5,999 nucleotides of DNA, taken from Maritimibacter sp. (GTDB lineage Bacteria; Pseudomonadota; Alphaproteobacteria; Rhodobacterales; Rhodobacteraceae). Below are positions 1 through 5,873 of the stretch, piece after piece. A program made the translations under genes and the position numbers. The stretch lies in assembly GCA_020441225.1 (NCBI GenBank), contig JAGRMP010000201.1, forward strand, positions 2,699-8,697, written 5' to 3'. Below the pieces are notes generated by a model that saw only the letters and a program-made list of their open reading frames with translations, was not told the DNA's origin and made no database searches. Every line of letters starts with the position of its first letter. Within the stretch, counting starts at the first letter, position 1.

Positions 1-461
1 TGGCCGTGCTCGTCGTCGCCCTCCATGCCCGGCTCATGGGCGCAACCCCCGGCTGGGCGGCCGTTGCCCGCGCCTTCGGCCTGATCTGGGCAACGCTCGT
101 GCTTGGCGCCGGCATGCTCGCCAATGTCACGGTCGAGCGCGTGGGGCAGCTCGCCGGCACCGATCCCGCCGCCGCGGCGGATCTGTGGGAGGTCCTGCAC
201 GCGGTCGAGCTCGGCCTTGGCGGCGGCAACGAGATCGCGGGTGGGGCCTGGATCCTGACCGTGAGCCTCGCGGGGCTTCTCGGGCGCAGCCTGGGCCGTA
301 TCCCTGCCTGGATCGGGATCGTGACCGGGGCGAGCGGGCTCGCGACCATCCTGCCGCCGCTGGGCGATACCGCCGGCGCGGTCTTCGGATTGGGCGCGAT
401 CGTCTGGTTCATCGCGATGGGCGTCGTGCTGGTCCTGCGCGGGAAAGCGGCCCGTTCCTGA
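1..461 (+). CDS. Multi-pass membrane protein, DUF4386-like, 5' end outside window
   Basis: The reading frame is open to the left edge, so the N-terminus is missing. A GTG at 6 is possible as a start but has no visible ribosome binding site. The visible ~152 residues contain at least four hydrophobic segments, counted from that GTG: about 23-42, 80-97, 100-120 and 124-145. The C-terminal tail is short and basic (RGKAARS). A conserved-looking GGGNEIAGG motif precedes the second helix, followed by a short loop and an IPAWIG segment. This layout resembles the DUF4386 family of small integral membrane proteins, whose function is unknown; the match is from memory of the family's pattern and is not certain. 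The gene is on the same strand as the downstream lysR but is separated from it by 85 bases and a hairpin, so it is probably transcribed separately. No catalytic residues can be recognised. Confidence 0.7.
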   Translation, partial: AVLVVALHARLMGATPGWAAVARAFGLIWATLVLGAGMLANVTVERVGQLAGTDPAAAADLWEVLHAVELGLGGGNEIAGGAWILTVSLAGLLGRSLGRIPAWIGIVTGASGLATILPPLGDTAGAVFGLGAIVWFIAMGVVLVLRGKAARS

Positions 462-477
462 ACAGCACGTAATCAAT

Positions 478-507
478 CCGGGCCGATCCGGTTTCGCATC
501 GGCCCGG
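478..507 (+). terminator. GC-rich hairpin between membrane-protein gene and lysR
   Basis: CCGGGCCGAT at 478-487 pairs perfectly with ATCGGCCCGG at 498-507 around a ten-base loop. It begins 16 bases after the stop codon of the upstream gene, where a terminator would be expected. No run of T follows, so it is not a canonical intrinsic terminator; it may act as a weak terminator or as an RNA 3' end stabiliser. Confidence 0.5.
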
Positions 508-546
508 GATCTGTCATGCTGGAGGTCCGCAACAGGACATCCCCGC

Positions 547-1434
547 ATGGACAAGCTCTCGGTCATGAACGCCTATTGCCGCATCGTCGAACGCGGCGCC
601 TTCGCCCGCGCGGCGGAAGACCTCGGCGTCTCGCCCGCGCTCTTGTCGCGCGAGGTGAAGCTGCTCGAAGAAAGCCTCGGCACCACGCTTCTCACCCGCA
701 CCACACGGTCGATGTCGCTCACCGACGCGGGCCGGCTCTATTACGAAGAGGCGCGCGACATTCTCTCCGCCGTCGGCGGGGTCGAGGAGCGGATCCGCGC
801 GCGGGCGGGGGCGGTGCGCGGGCATCTCAAGGTCAATGCCTCCGCCGCTTTCGGCCAGGCCGTGATCGCGCCCTTCCTGCCGGAATTTCTGGGCGCCTAC
901 CCTGACCTCAAGGTCACGCTCTCGCTCGAAGAACGGCTTGTGGACATGGTGGAAGGCGGGTTCGACGTTTCGATCCGCATTCGCCAGGCGATGCCGGACT
1001 CCACCCTGGTGGCGCGCAGGATCGGAACCATACGGCAACGTATCTTTGCGGCGCCCGCCTATCTGGAGCGCGCGGGCACGCCCTCCGTCCCGCGCGATAT
1101 CGCGGGTCACAGCCTGGTCGGTTTCCTGCTCGGCGATCATCTCGCGACATGGGAGCTGACCGGCCCCGAGGGCGCCGAGACCCTGCAAATCGACCCGCAG
1201 GTCAAGGTGGGCAACAGCCTCGTCCTGCGCAATCTGCTGATCGCCGGGCAGGGGATCGGCACGCTGCCCAATTTCATTTCCGACCCGGCCGAGGCACGGG
1301 GCGATCTCGTGCGGGTTCTGCCCGGCTGGGAGCTGCCGTCGCGCGAGATCGCGGCCGTGACCGCGTCGCGCTTCGGCATGGAGGCCAAGGTGGTGGCCTT
1401 TCTCGACCGGTTGCGCGCCGCGCTCGGCACCTGA
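547..1434 (+). CDS. LysR-family transcriptional regulator
   Basis: The 295-residue length is typical of the LysR family. The N-terminus carries the winged helix-turn-helix (about 4-62): a helix with GAFARAAEDLGVSPALLSREVKLLE (18-42, residues written here only to locate the turn) followed by RTTRSMSLTDAG, the family's usual wing and linker start. A linker helix spans about 63-90. From about 93 to 295 lies the periplasmic-binding-protein-like effector domain, with the common GFDVSIRI and GQGIGTLP segments. The inducer cannot be read from the sequence. The start is supported by AGGA at 534-537, nine bases ahead of the ATG. The gene is followed at 104 bases by wrbA on the same strand, with a T-N11-A dyad in the gap, so wrbA and its followers are the likely targets. 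The CrgA/DhcR-like subgroup often controls neighbouring oxidoreductases, but the specific subgroup is not certain. Confidence 0.95.
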   Translation: MDKLSVMNAYCRIVERGAFARAAEDLGVSPALLSREVKLLEESLGTTLLTRTTRSMSLTDAGRLYYEEARDILSAVGGVEERIRARAGAVRGHLKVNASAAFGQAVIAPFLPEFLGAYPDLKVTLSLEERLVDMVEGGFDVSIRIRQAMPDSTLVARRIGTIRQRIFAAPAYLERAGTPSVPRDIAGHSLVGFLLGDHLATWELTGPEGAETLQIDPQVKVGNSLVLRNLLIAGQGIGTLPNFISDPAEARGDLVRVLPGWELPSREIAAVTASRFGMEAKVVAFLDRLRAALGT

Positions 1435-1459
1435 CATTCTTCAACTGACGTAAAGAATG
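1435..1459. promoter_or_regulatory. Candidate LysR-type binding site upstream of wrbA
   Basis: CATTCTT at 1435-1441 and AAGAATG at 1453-1459 form a perfect seven-base inverted repeat with an 11-base centre. The inner bases give T-N11-A, the classical core geometry of LysR-type sites. It begins at the first base after the lysR stop codon and lies 79 bases upstream of the wrbA start, suitable for an activator site. The spacer and the DNA up to the wrbA ribosome binding site show no convincing -35/-10 pair. It could also form a weak RNA hairpin, but the low GC of the arms argues against a terminator. Confidence 0.5.
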
Positions 1460-1526
1460 ATTTGCGTCCGGCCCGGATTATCCCGGCGCCGTTCCGCGCC
1501 AATCTCCGTGCAGACACAGACAGCAC

Positions 1527-1531
1527 AGGAG
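1527..1531 (+). promoter_or_regulatory. Ribosome binding site of wrbA
   Basis: AGGAG lies seven bases ahead of the ATG at 1539 and fixes the start of the WrbA protein, whose first residues (PRILVLYYS) align with the start of known WrbA proteins. Confidence 0.8.
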
Positions 1532-1538
1532 ACCCACG

Positions 1539-2162
1539 ATGCCCCGAATCCTCGTTCTATACTACTCGTCCTACGCCCATGTCCGCGCCCTTGCCGAAGC
1601 CGAAGCGGAGGGCGCGCGCAGCGTGCCCGGCGCGCAGGTCGACATAGCCCGCGTGCCCGAAACGGTGCCCGAGGCCGTACGCCGATCGGCAGGCTATGTC
1701 GCCGACGACACCCCCGTCGCCGCGCCCGCTGACCTCGCCGACTATGACGCGATCATCTTCGGCACGCCGACCCGGTTCGGGATGATGGCGGCGCAGATGA
1801 AGCAGTTCTTCGACATGGCCGGTGGGCTCTGGGCACAGAATGCGCTTGTCGGCAAGGTCGGCGCCGTCTTCGCCTCGACCGGCTCGCAGCATGGCGGCCA
1901 CGAGGCGACACTGCTCACCACCCAGGTGCCGCTGCAGCATTTCGGCATGACCATCGTCGGCCTGCCCTACAGCTTTGCCGGACAGACCTCGCGCGACGGG
2001 ATTATCGGCGGCGCGCCCTATGGGGCCGGCACCATCGCCGGGGCCGACGGGGCGCTGGCACCGACCGAGACCGACCTCGCCGGGGCGCGGTTCCAGGGCG
2101 CCCATGTGGCGCGGGTCGTCGCGGCGCTCGTTGCCGGCGCCGAAAAACGGGCGGCTGCGTGA
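1539..2162 (+). CDS. wrbA: NAD(P)H:quinone oxidoreductase, WrbA type
   Basis: This is a 207-residue flavodoxin-like protein of the WrbA family (type IV quinone oxidoreductase). Members are cytoplasmic FMN tetramers that reduce quinones by two electrons at the expense of NAD(P)H, avoiding semiquinone radicals. The FMN phosphate loop is YYSSYAHV (8-15). The segment [15 protein letters not shown] (67-81) is nearly identical to E. coli WrbA, PTRFG being a flavin-contacting loop. [10 protein letters not shown] (113-122) is the second flavin loop, and [15 protein letters not shown] (157-171) is the family's C-terminal signature. The phosphate loop has Ala where E. coli has Gly (SYAH versus MYGH). 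The C-terminus is slightly longer than in E. coli, ending in a basic/alanine tail. The gene follows lysR and runs into a DUF1127 gene by stop/start overlap, and then a DMT transporter, so it probably heads an operon that answers quinone or electrophile stress. Identity is secure; the physiological substrate is unknown. Confidence 0.96.
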   Translation: MPRILVLYYSSYAHVRALAEAEAEGARSVPGAQVDIARVPETVPEAVRRSAGYVADDTPVAAPADLADYDAIIFGTPTRFGMMAAQMKQFFDMAGGLWAQNALVGKVGAVFASTGSQHGGHEATLLTTQVPLQHFGMTIVGLPYSFAGQTSRDGIIGGAPYGAGTIAGADGALAPTETDLAGARFQGAHVARVVAALVAGAEKRAAA

Positions 2163-2314
2163 TGACCCGTCGCGCACGTTTCCGTCCGGTCCGGCGCTCC
2201 CGTTACGTACGCAGGCGTATGGAGATCCGGGACCTCAGCCCGCACCTCCTGCGCGACATCGGCCTCGACCCCTGGCCCCGGCAGCCGCCGGTCGGCCCGA
2301 TCCCGCGCTGGTAA
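2162..2314 (+). CDS. DUF1127 small basic protein, coupled to wrbA
   Basis: This 50-residue frame starts with the ATG formed by the last base of the wrbA stop codon (TGATG) and ends at TAA 2312-2314. The first 20 residues hold nine arginines ([10 protein letters not shown], then RRSRYVRRRM), and the core LSPHLLRDIGLDPWPR matches the short L..hLLrDIGL signature of DUF1127 (YjiS-like) proteins. A proline-rich tail follows, ending in IPRW. DUF1127 proteins are abundant in alphaproteobacteria; one Rhodobacter member, CcaF1, was reported as an RNA-binding protein acting in sRNA maturation and RNA turnover, so an RNA-linked role is plausible but not shown here. No clear ribosome binding site precedes the ATG, so translation is probably coupled to wrbA. 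The next gene starts 27 bases downstream. An internal ATG at 2219 would leave only the core motif. Confidence 0.8.
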   Translation: MTRRARFRPVRRSRYVRRRMEIRDLSPHLLRDIGLDPWPRQPPVGPIPRW

Positions 2315-2328
2315 ACCCATCCCCTCCG

Positions 2329-2334
2329 AAGGAG
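2329..2334 (+). promoter_or_regulatory. Ribosome binding site of the DMT transporter gene
   Basis: AAGGAG lies seven bases ahead of the ATG at 2342, giving this gene its own strong initiation signal, unlike the coupled small gene before it. Confidence 0.8.
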
Positions 2335-2341
2335 CCCCGCC

Positions 2342-3232
2342 ATGACCCGTTCCCGCGATCTGTTGCTCACCGCACTTGCCCCCGCGATCTGGGGCAGTAC
2401 CTATCTCGTCACCACCGAGGCACTGCCCCAGGGCATTCCGTTCACGCTCGCGGTGCTGCGCGCGCTGCCGGCGGGGCTATTGCTGATCGCCTTCACCCGC
2501 AGCCTGCCGCCGCGGGCCTGGCTCGGCCGGATCTTCCTGCTCGGCGCGTTCAACTTCACGATCTTCTGGTCGCTCCTGTTCGTCGCCGCCTATCGCCTGC
2601 CGGGCGGGGTGGCCGCCACGCTGGGGGCGATGCAGCCGCTCATCGTGCTCGGCCTCGCCCGTGTCGCGCTCGGGGCGCGGGTGCGTCCCGGCGCGGTGCT
2701 GGCCGCGGGGGCGGGGCTGATCGGCGTGGCGGCGCTGGTGCTCGGGCCGGGCGCGGCGCTCGATCCGGTCGGTGTTGCGGCCGGGCTCGGGGGCGCGGCG
2801 GCGATGGCGGCGGGCACCGTGTTCAGCCGCAAGTGGCAGCCGCCGGTGCCCGCGCTGACCTTCACCGGTTGGCAGCTCACGGCGGGCGGGCTTCTGCTCC
2901 TGCCCGTGGCGCTGATCTTCGAACCGGCGGTGCCGCCGCTCACACCCGCGAACATCGCCGGGTTCGCCTGGCTCGGCCTGGTCGGGGCGGCGCTGACCTA
3001 TTGGCTGTGGTTCCGGGGCGTGGCGCGGATCGAGCCCGGCGCGGTCTCGATGCTCGGGCTGATGAGCCCGGTCACCGCGGTCATCCTCGGCTGGGCCTGG
3101 CTCGGTCAGTCGCTGACGGCGATGCAGGCGCTGGGTGCGGCGGTGGTACTGGGGGCGGTCTGGCTGGGCCAGGCGGCCGCGCGCGGCGAGGGCGGCCGGT
3201 GGCGGCGGGCGCGGCCTGCGGTCTCGGGGTGA
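2342..3232 (+). CDS. EamA/DMT-superfamily transporter
   Basis: This 296-residue inner-membrane protein has about ten hydrophobic helices (roughly 7-24, 32-51, 62-82, 87-108, 117-136, 141-160, 171-194, 205-224, 231-251 and 259-279). It shows the two-fold EamA repeat usual for the drug/metabolite transporter superfamily. The N-terminal motif APAIWGSTYLVTTEALP (13-29) and the C-terminal LGWAWLGQSLT (249-259) are typical of the RhtA/YdcZ-like EamA exporters of amino acids and other metabolites. The N-terminus (MTRSR) and the Arg-rich tail (RWRRAR, 286-291) are both basic, consistent with both ends in the cytoplasm. The substrate cannot be read from the sequence. The gene sits 27 bases after the DUF1127 gene and is the likely last gene of the wrbA operon. 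It converges with the marR gene, with only 25 bases between the two stop codons and no visible terminator. Confidence 0.92.
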   Translation: MTRSRDLLLTALAPAIWGSTYLVTTEALPQGIPFTLAVLRALPAGLLLIAFTRSLPPRAWLGRIFLLGAFNFTIFWSLLFVAAYRLPGGVAATLGAMQPLIVLGLARVALGARVRPGAVLAAGAGLIGVAALVLGPGAALDPVGVAAGLGGAAAMAAGTVFSRKWQPPVPALTFTGWQLTAGGLLLLPVALIFEPAVPPLTPANIAGFAWLGLVGAALTYWLWFRGVARIEPGAVSMLGLMSPVTAVILGWAWLGQSLTAMQALGAAVVLGAVWLGQAAARGEGGRWRRARPAVSG

Positions 3233-3257
3233 GGATCGGCAACGGGGGCCGGCAGCG

Positions 3258-3698
3258 TCAGTCGTCGTGCACGTCCGCCGCCGCAGTCAGCGCCTTCGTT
3301 GCGAGCTGCATGAACAGCGCGCGTTCGGGGTCCGTGAGGCCGGCGAGGATCTCATCCTGCACCGCGTTTACCACCGGCAGGCTCGCGCAGTAGGCCTCGA
3401 CGCCGGCATCCGTCGGCCAGACCTCGCGGGCGCGGCGGTCCTGGCGGCTCACGTTGCGCGTGACCAGGCCTTTTTGTTCGAGCCGGTCGATCACGCCGCC
3501 GATCGTCGCCCGGTCATAGGCGATCTTGTGGGCGATCCCGGCCTGGTCGATGCCGGGTGCCGAGGTGATCGCATCCATGGCCGCGAACTGCACCGGGGTG
3601 AGGTCGAATCCGGCGTCGTGGATTCGGCGGGTGAACACCTGGGTCGACAGCTGATGCAACCGCCGGATCATGTGCCCGGCCATCTTCTGTGCTTCCAT
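3258..3698 (-). CDS. MarR-family regulator, MobR-like by context
   Basis: The protein has 146 residues, usual for MarR. N-terminal helices (about 1-46) are followed by the winged helix-turn-helix: IDQAGIAHKIAYDRATIGG (50-68) and IDRLEQKGLVTR (70-81). The wing contains QDRRAREVWPTDAG (86-99), with the D-R-R signature that contacts the minor groove. C-terminal helices (about 103-141) complete the dimer interface. The start at 3698 is chosen because GGAGG lies five bases upstream. The same frame stays open far upstream, but that extension is antisense to the hydroxylase and is not coding. The gene is divergent from the 3-hydroxybenzoate hydroxylase, as mobR is from mobA in Comamonas testosteroni, where MobR (MarR family) represses mobA until 3-hydroxybenzoate binds. 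The same role here is inferred from position. Confidence 0.93.
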   Translation of the reverse strand: MEAQKMAGHMIRRLHQLSTQVFTRRIHDAGFDLTPVQFAAMDAITSAPGIDQAGIAHKIAYDRATIGGVIDRLEQKGLVTRNVSRQDRRAREVWPTDAGVEAYCASLPVVNAVQDEILAGLTDPERALFMQLATKALTAAADVHDD

Positions 3699-3703
3699 AG
3701 TCG

Positions 3704-3710
3704 CCTCCCC
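3704..3710 (-). promoter_or_regulatory. Ribosome binding site of the marR gene
   Basis: On the minus strand GGGGAGG occupies 3710-3704, five bases before the ATG at 3698. It decides the start inside a very long open frame that otherwise continues across the antisense of the next gene. Confidence 0.8.
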
Positions 3711-3770
3711 GGTCAAGATAACCTCATTTTTACAGTAGGTTCTGGAAGATGATTTGTACACATATTTTTG

Positions 3771-3800
3771 TTGACCGGAAATAGTAAGTATAGCTATTAT
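3771..3800 (+). promoter_or_regulatory. Sigma-70-like promoter of the hydroxylase gene
   Basis: TTGACC at 3771-3776 and TATTAT at 3795-3800 are each five of six matches to the -35 and -10 consensus, with an 18-base spacer. Transcription would begin near 3806-3808, giving a leader of about 20 bases with GGGAGG at 3817-3822. The surrounding DNA is strikingly AT-rich for this window. No equally good promoter was found for the divergent marR gene. Confidence 0.6.
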
Positions 3801-3806
3801 CTCCGG
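3775..3806. promoter_or_regulatory. Candidate MarR operator over the hydroxylase promoter
   Basis: CCGGA at 3775-3779 mirrors TCCGG at 3802-3806. Between them 7 of 11 position pairs about the same centre (3790.5) are also complementary, giving 12 of 16 pairs in all. A perfect ATAGCTAT palindrome sits at 3790-3797. The element covers the promoter spacer and the -10 box, where a repressor dimer would block polymerase. Assignment to the adjacent MarR protein is inferred from location. Confidence 0.45.
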
Positions 3807-3816
3807 GACAGCGACA

Positions 3817-3822
3817 GGGAGG
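3817..3822 (+). promoter_or_regulatory. Ribosome binding site of the hydroxylase gene
   Basis: GGGAGG lies five bases ahead of the ATG at 3828. It rules out a longer reading from an in-frame TTG at 3768, which would lie within the promoter and add 20 residues without family similarity. Confidence 0.85.
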
Positions 3823-3827
3823 TTCTC

Positions 3828-5720
3828 ATGCAATTCTATGTGGACGGTTTTCGGGGCGGTGATCCCGACATCAAGAACGCGGCGCCGAACCGGCGCGACC
3901 GGGCGCCCCATGCGCCTTTGCCGGAGAAGGTCGACGTGCTGATCGCGGGCACCGGCCCTGCCGGGCTCGCGCTGGCGGCGCAGCTCGCGCAGTTCCCCGA
4001 AATCGACACGATGATCGTCGAGCGGGACCCCAAGAACATCGCCAAGGGCAAGGCGGACGGGATCAACACCCGGACGATGGAGATGTTCCAGGCCTATGGC
4101 ATCGCCGACAAGGTCAAACGCGAGAGCTACTGGGTGAACCAGACCAATTTCTGGATCCCCGACCCGGAAAACCCCGGCCAGATCAAGCGCTTCGGCCGGG
4201 TGCAGGACGTGGCGGACGACAGCTCCGAGATGCCGCATATCCTCATCAACCAGGCGCGGCTGCACCAGCTCTTCCTCGACGTGATGGCCAATTCGCCGTC
4301 GCGGCTCGCGCCGGATTACAACTGGTCGGTCAAGGATCTGACCGTCGATCCGGACGCCGAGGAGTATCCGGTGACCGTCACGCTCGAAGATACCGGGGTC
4401 GACTGGGGGCAGACCAGGACCGTGCGGGCCAATTACGTGGTCGGTTGCGACGGGGCGCGGTCGAATGTGCGCAAGGCGATCGGCGGCGAGCTGCATGGCG
4501 ACGCGGCACACCAGGCCTGGGGGGTGATGGACATCCTCGCCAATACCGATTTTCCCGACGTCCGGCAGAAATGCCTGATCCAGTCGGCGACCGAGGGCAA
4601 CGTGCTGATCCTGCCGCGCGAGGGCGGGTATCTGTTCCGGATGTATGTCGAGCTCGACAAGCTCAACCCCGACGAAAGGGTGGCCAACCGCAACCTCACG
4701 CAGGAGCACATGATCGCGGCTGCGAACAGGATCATGGCGCCCTACACGCTGGACGTGAAGGAAGTGGTCTGGTGGTCGATCTACGAGATCGGGCACCGGC
4801 TCACCGACCGGTTCGACGACGTGGCCGAGGGCGAGGACCGCAACCCGCGGGTCTTTACCGCCGGCGACGCCTGCCACACCCACAGCCCCAAGGCCGGGCA
4901 GGGGATGAACGTGTCGATGCAGGATGCGTTCAACCTCGGCTGGAAACTGGCCCATGTCTTCCAGGGCCGGGCCGATGCTTCGCTGCTCAAGACCTATTCC
5001 GCCGAGCGCTGGACCGAGGCCAAGCGGCTGGTCGACACCGACCACCAATGGGCGCGGATCATGTCGGAGCCGCCGAGCAAGGACGCGGGCGACGAGCCGC
5101 GGTTCGTGACCCATTTCAAGAAGAACCTCGAGTTTACCGGCGGTCTGGCCGTCAAGTATGACGAGGGCCCGCTGATCGGCGCGGCGACCCACCAGGCGCT
5201 GGCGACCGGCGAAGAGGTGGGGCGGCGGTTCCACTCGGCCCCGGTGGTGCGGGTCGGCGACGCCAAGCAGATGCAGCTTGGGGCTGTCGCGGAAGCCGAC
5301 GGGCGCTGGCGGATCTACGCCTTCGCCGGCAAGGACCACGCGCCCCTCATGGCGCTGGCCGGTTGGCTGGAAAACGATCCCGCCTCGCCGGTGGTGAAAT
5401 ATACCAAGCCGGGCGAGGATATCGACGCGGTGATCGATGTGCGCGCGGTGTTCCAGGAGACCTTCGACCAGCTCGATTACGGCGCGATGCCCGGCTACCT
5501 CAAGCCCGAAAAGGGCAGGCTGGGCCTGCAGGACCACGAAAAGGTCTTCTGCACCGATCACAAGGGGCTGGGCGATATCTACGACATGCGCGGGATCGAC
5601 CGGGACAAGGGCGCGATGATCGTGGTGCGCCCGGACCAGTACATCGCCCATGTGCTGCCGCTCGACGGGACGGCGGAGCTGGCGGCCTTCTTCGACAGGT
5701 TCCTCAAGCCCGCCAAGTGA
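3828..5720 (+). CDS. mobA: 3-hydroxybenzoate 4-monooxygenase, MobA-like flavoprotein
   Basis: This 630-residue protein belongs to the phenol-hydroxylase branch of class A FAD monooxygenases. It would convert 3-hydroxybenzoate, O2 and NADPH to protocatechuate in the cytoplasm, feeding ring cleavage. The FAD fold starts with VDVLIAGTGPAGLALAAQLA (35-54; GxGxxG at 41-46). The DG motif is CDGARSNVRKAIG (207-219), and the GD motif is TAGDACHTHSPKAGQGMN (344-361) followed by SMQDAFNLGWKLA (363-375). From about 455 a thioredoxin-like C-terminal domain begins (RRFHSAPVVRV), ending near RGIDRDKGAMIVVRPDQYIAHVLP (588-611). MQFYVDGFRGG, the NQARLH segment and WGVMDILANTDFPDVR closely resemble Comamonas testosteroni MobA as I recall it. 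D77, H137, K248 and Y273 fall where that enzyme's reported substrate contacts lie, aligned by eye. The name is shared with unrelated mobilisation and molybdenum-cofactor genes. Another phenolic substrate remains possible. Confidence 0.85.
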   Translation: MQFYVDGFRGGDPDIKNAAPNRRDRAPHAPLPEKVDVLIAGTGPAGLALAAQLAQFPEIDTMIVERDPKNIAKGKADGINTRTMEMFQAYGIADKVKRESYWVNQTNFWIPDPENPGQIKRFGRVQDVADDSSEMPHILINQARLHQLFLDVMANSPSRLAPDYNWSVKDLTVDPDAEEYPVTVTLEDTGVDWGQTRTVRANYVVGCDGARSNVRKAIGGELHGDAAHQAWGVMDILANTDFPDVRQKCLIQSATEGNVLILPREGGYLFRMYVELDKLNPDERVANRNLTQEHMIAAANRIMAPYTLDVKEVVWWSIYEIGHRLTDRFDDVAEGEDRNPRVFTAGDACHTHSPKAGQGMNVSMQDAFNLGWKLAHVFQGRADASLLKTYSAERWTEAKRLVDTDHQWARIMSEPPSKDAGDEPRFVTHFKKNLEFTGGLAVKYDEGPLIGAATHQALATGEEVGRRFHSAPVVRVGDAKQMQLGAVAEADGRWRIYAFAGKDHAPLMALAGWLENDPASPVVKYTKPGEDIDAVIDVRAVFQETFDQLDYGAMPGYLKPEKGRLGLQDHEKVFCTDHKGLGDIYDMRGIDRDKGAMIVVRPDQYIAHVLPLDGTAELAAFFDRFLKPAK

Positions 5721-5745
5721 GGCGCTCCGGGGTTTGAAACTGGCG

Positions 5746-5787
5746 CATCCCTCGCCCTGTGCGAGGGGTGTGCGAGCTCGCACAGGG
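5746..5787 (+). terminator. Two overlapping alternative hairpins after the hydroxylase gene
   Basis: Hairpin A pairs 5746-5755 with 5761-5770 (ten pairs, one of them T-G, five-base loop). Hairpin B pairs CCCTGTGCGAG at 5755-5765 perfectly with CTCGCACAGGG at 5777-5787. They share 5755 and 5761-5765, so only one can form at a time. TGTGCGAG occurs directly repeated at 5758 and 5769 and inverted at 5777. The site, 25 bases after the stop codon, suggests a transcript end, but no T-run follows. Confidence 0.5.
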
Positions 5788-5806
5788 GGCCAAGGTATTG
5801 GCGCCA

Positions 5807-5823
5807 TTGACGTTAGCGCTAAC
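5807..5823 (+). promoter_or_regulatory. LacI-family-like operator beside a -35-like hexamer
   Basis: GTTAGCGCTAAC at 5812-5823 is a perfect 12-base palindrome centred on CG, the form typical of LacI/GalR-family operators. TTGACG at 5807-5812 abuts it and could be a -35 box, placing the palindrome in a promoter spacer. A matching -10 is poor: TATTTT at 5827-5832 is only 14 bases away. No LacI-type gene is in the window, so the regulator and regulated gene would lie beyond the right edge. Confidence 0.45.
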
Positions 5824-5873
5824 AAGTATTTTGTGCGCGAGGCGGGTTTTCGAGGGGCGGGACGGCAAGGCGT

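Noticed and set aside
514..1437. Minus-strand frame opposite lysR
   Set aside because: It is a high-GC antisense shadow of a well-supported LysR gene.
1435..1459. The lysR/wrbA dyad as an intrinsic terminator
   Set aside because: The arms are short and AT-rich, the loop is 11 bases, and no T-run follows.
2162..2350. Identical nine bases ATGACCCGT at the starts of the DUF1127 and DMT genes, as a possible duplication
   Set aside because: The match ends after nine bases and the following sequences are unrelated; common Met-Thr-Arg codons explain it.
1975..3393. Long plus-strand frame across wrbA, DUF1127 and the DMT gene
   Set aside because: It is an alternate frame over three recognisable genes, rich in Arg, Ala, Gly and Pro with no domain.
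3768..3827. N-terminal extension of the hydroxylase from a TTG at 3768
   Set aside because: It would lie inside the promoter and upstream of the strong GGGAGG site; the family begins at the MQF of 3828.
3699..5825. Minus-strand open frame running upstream of the marR start across the whole hydroxylase gene
   Set aside because: It is antisense to a clear enzyme gene, has shadow-like composition (many Arg, His, Pro, Val), no recognisable domain, and the marR start is fixed by a ribosome binding site at 3704-3710.
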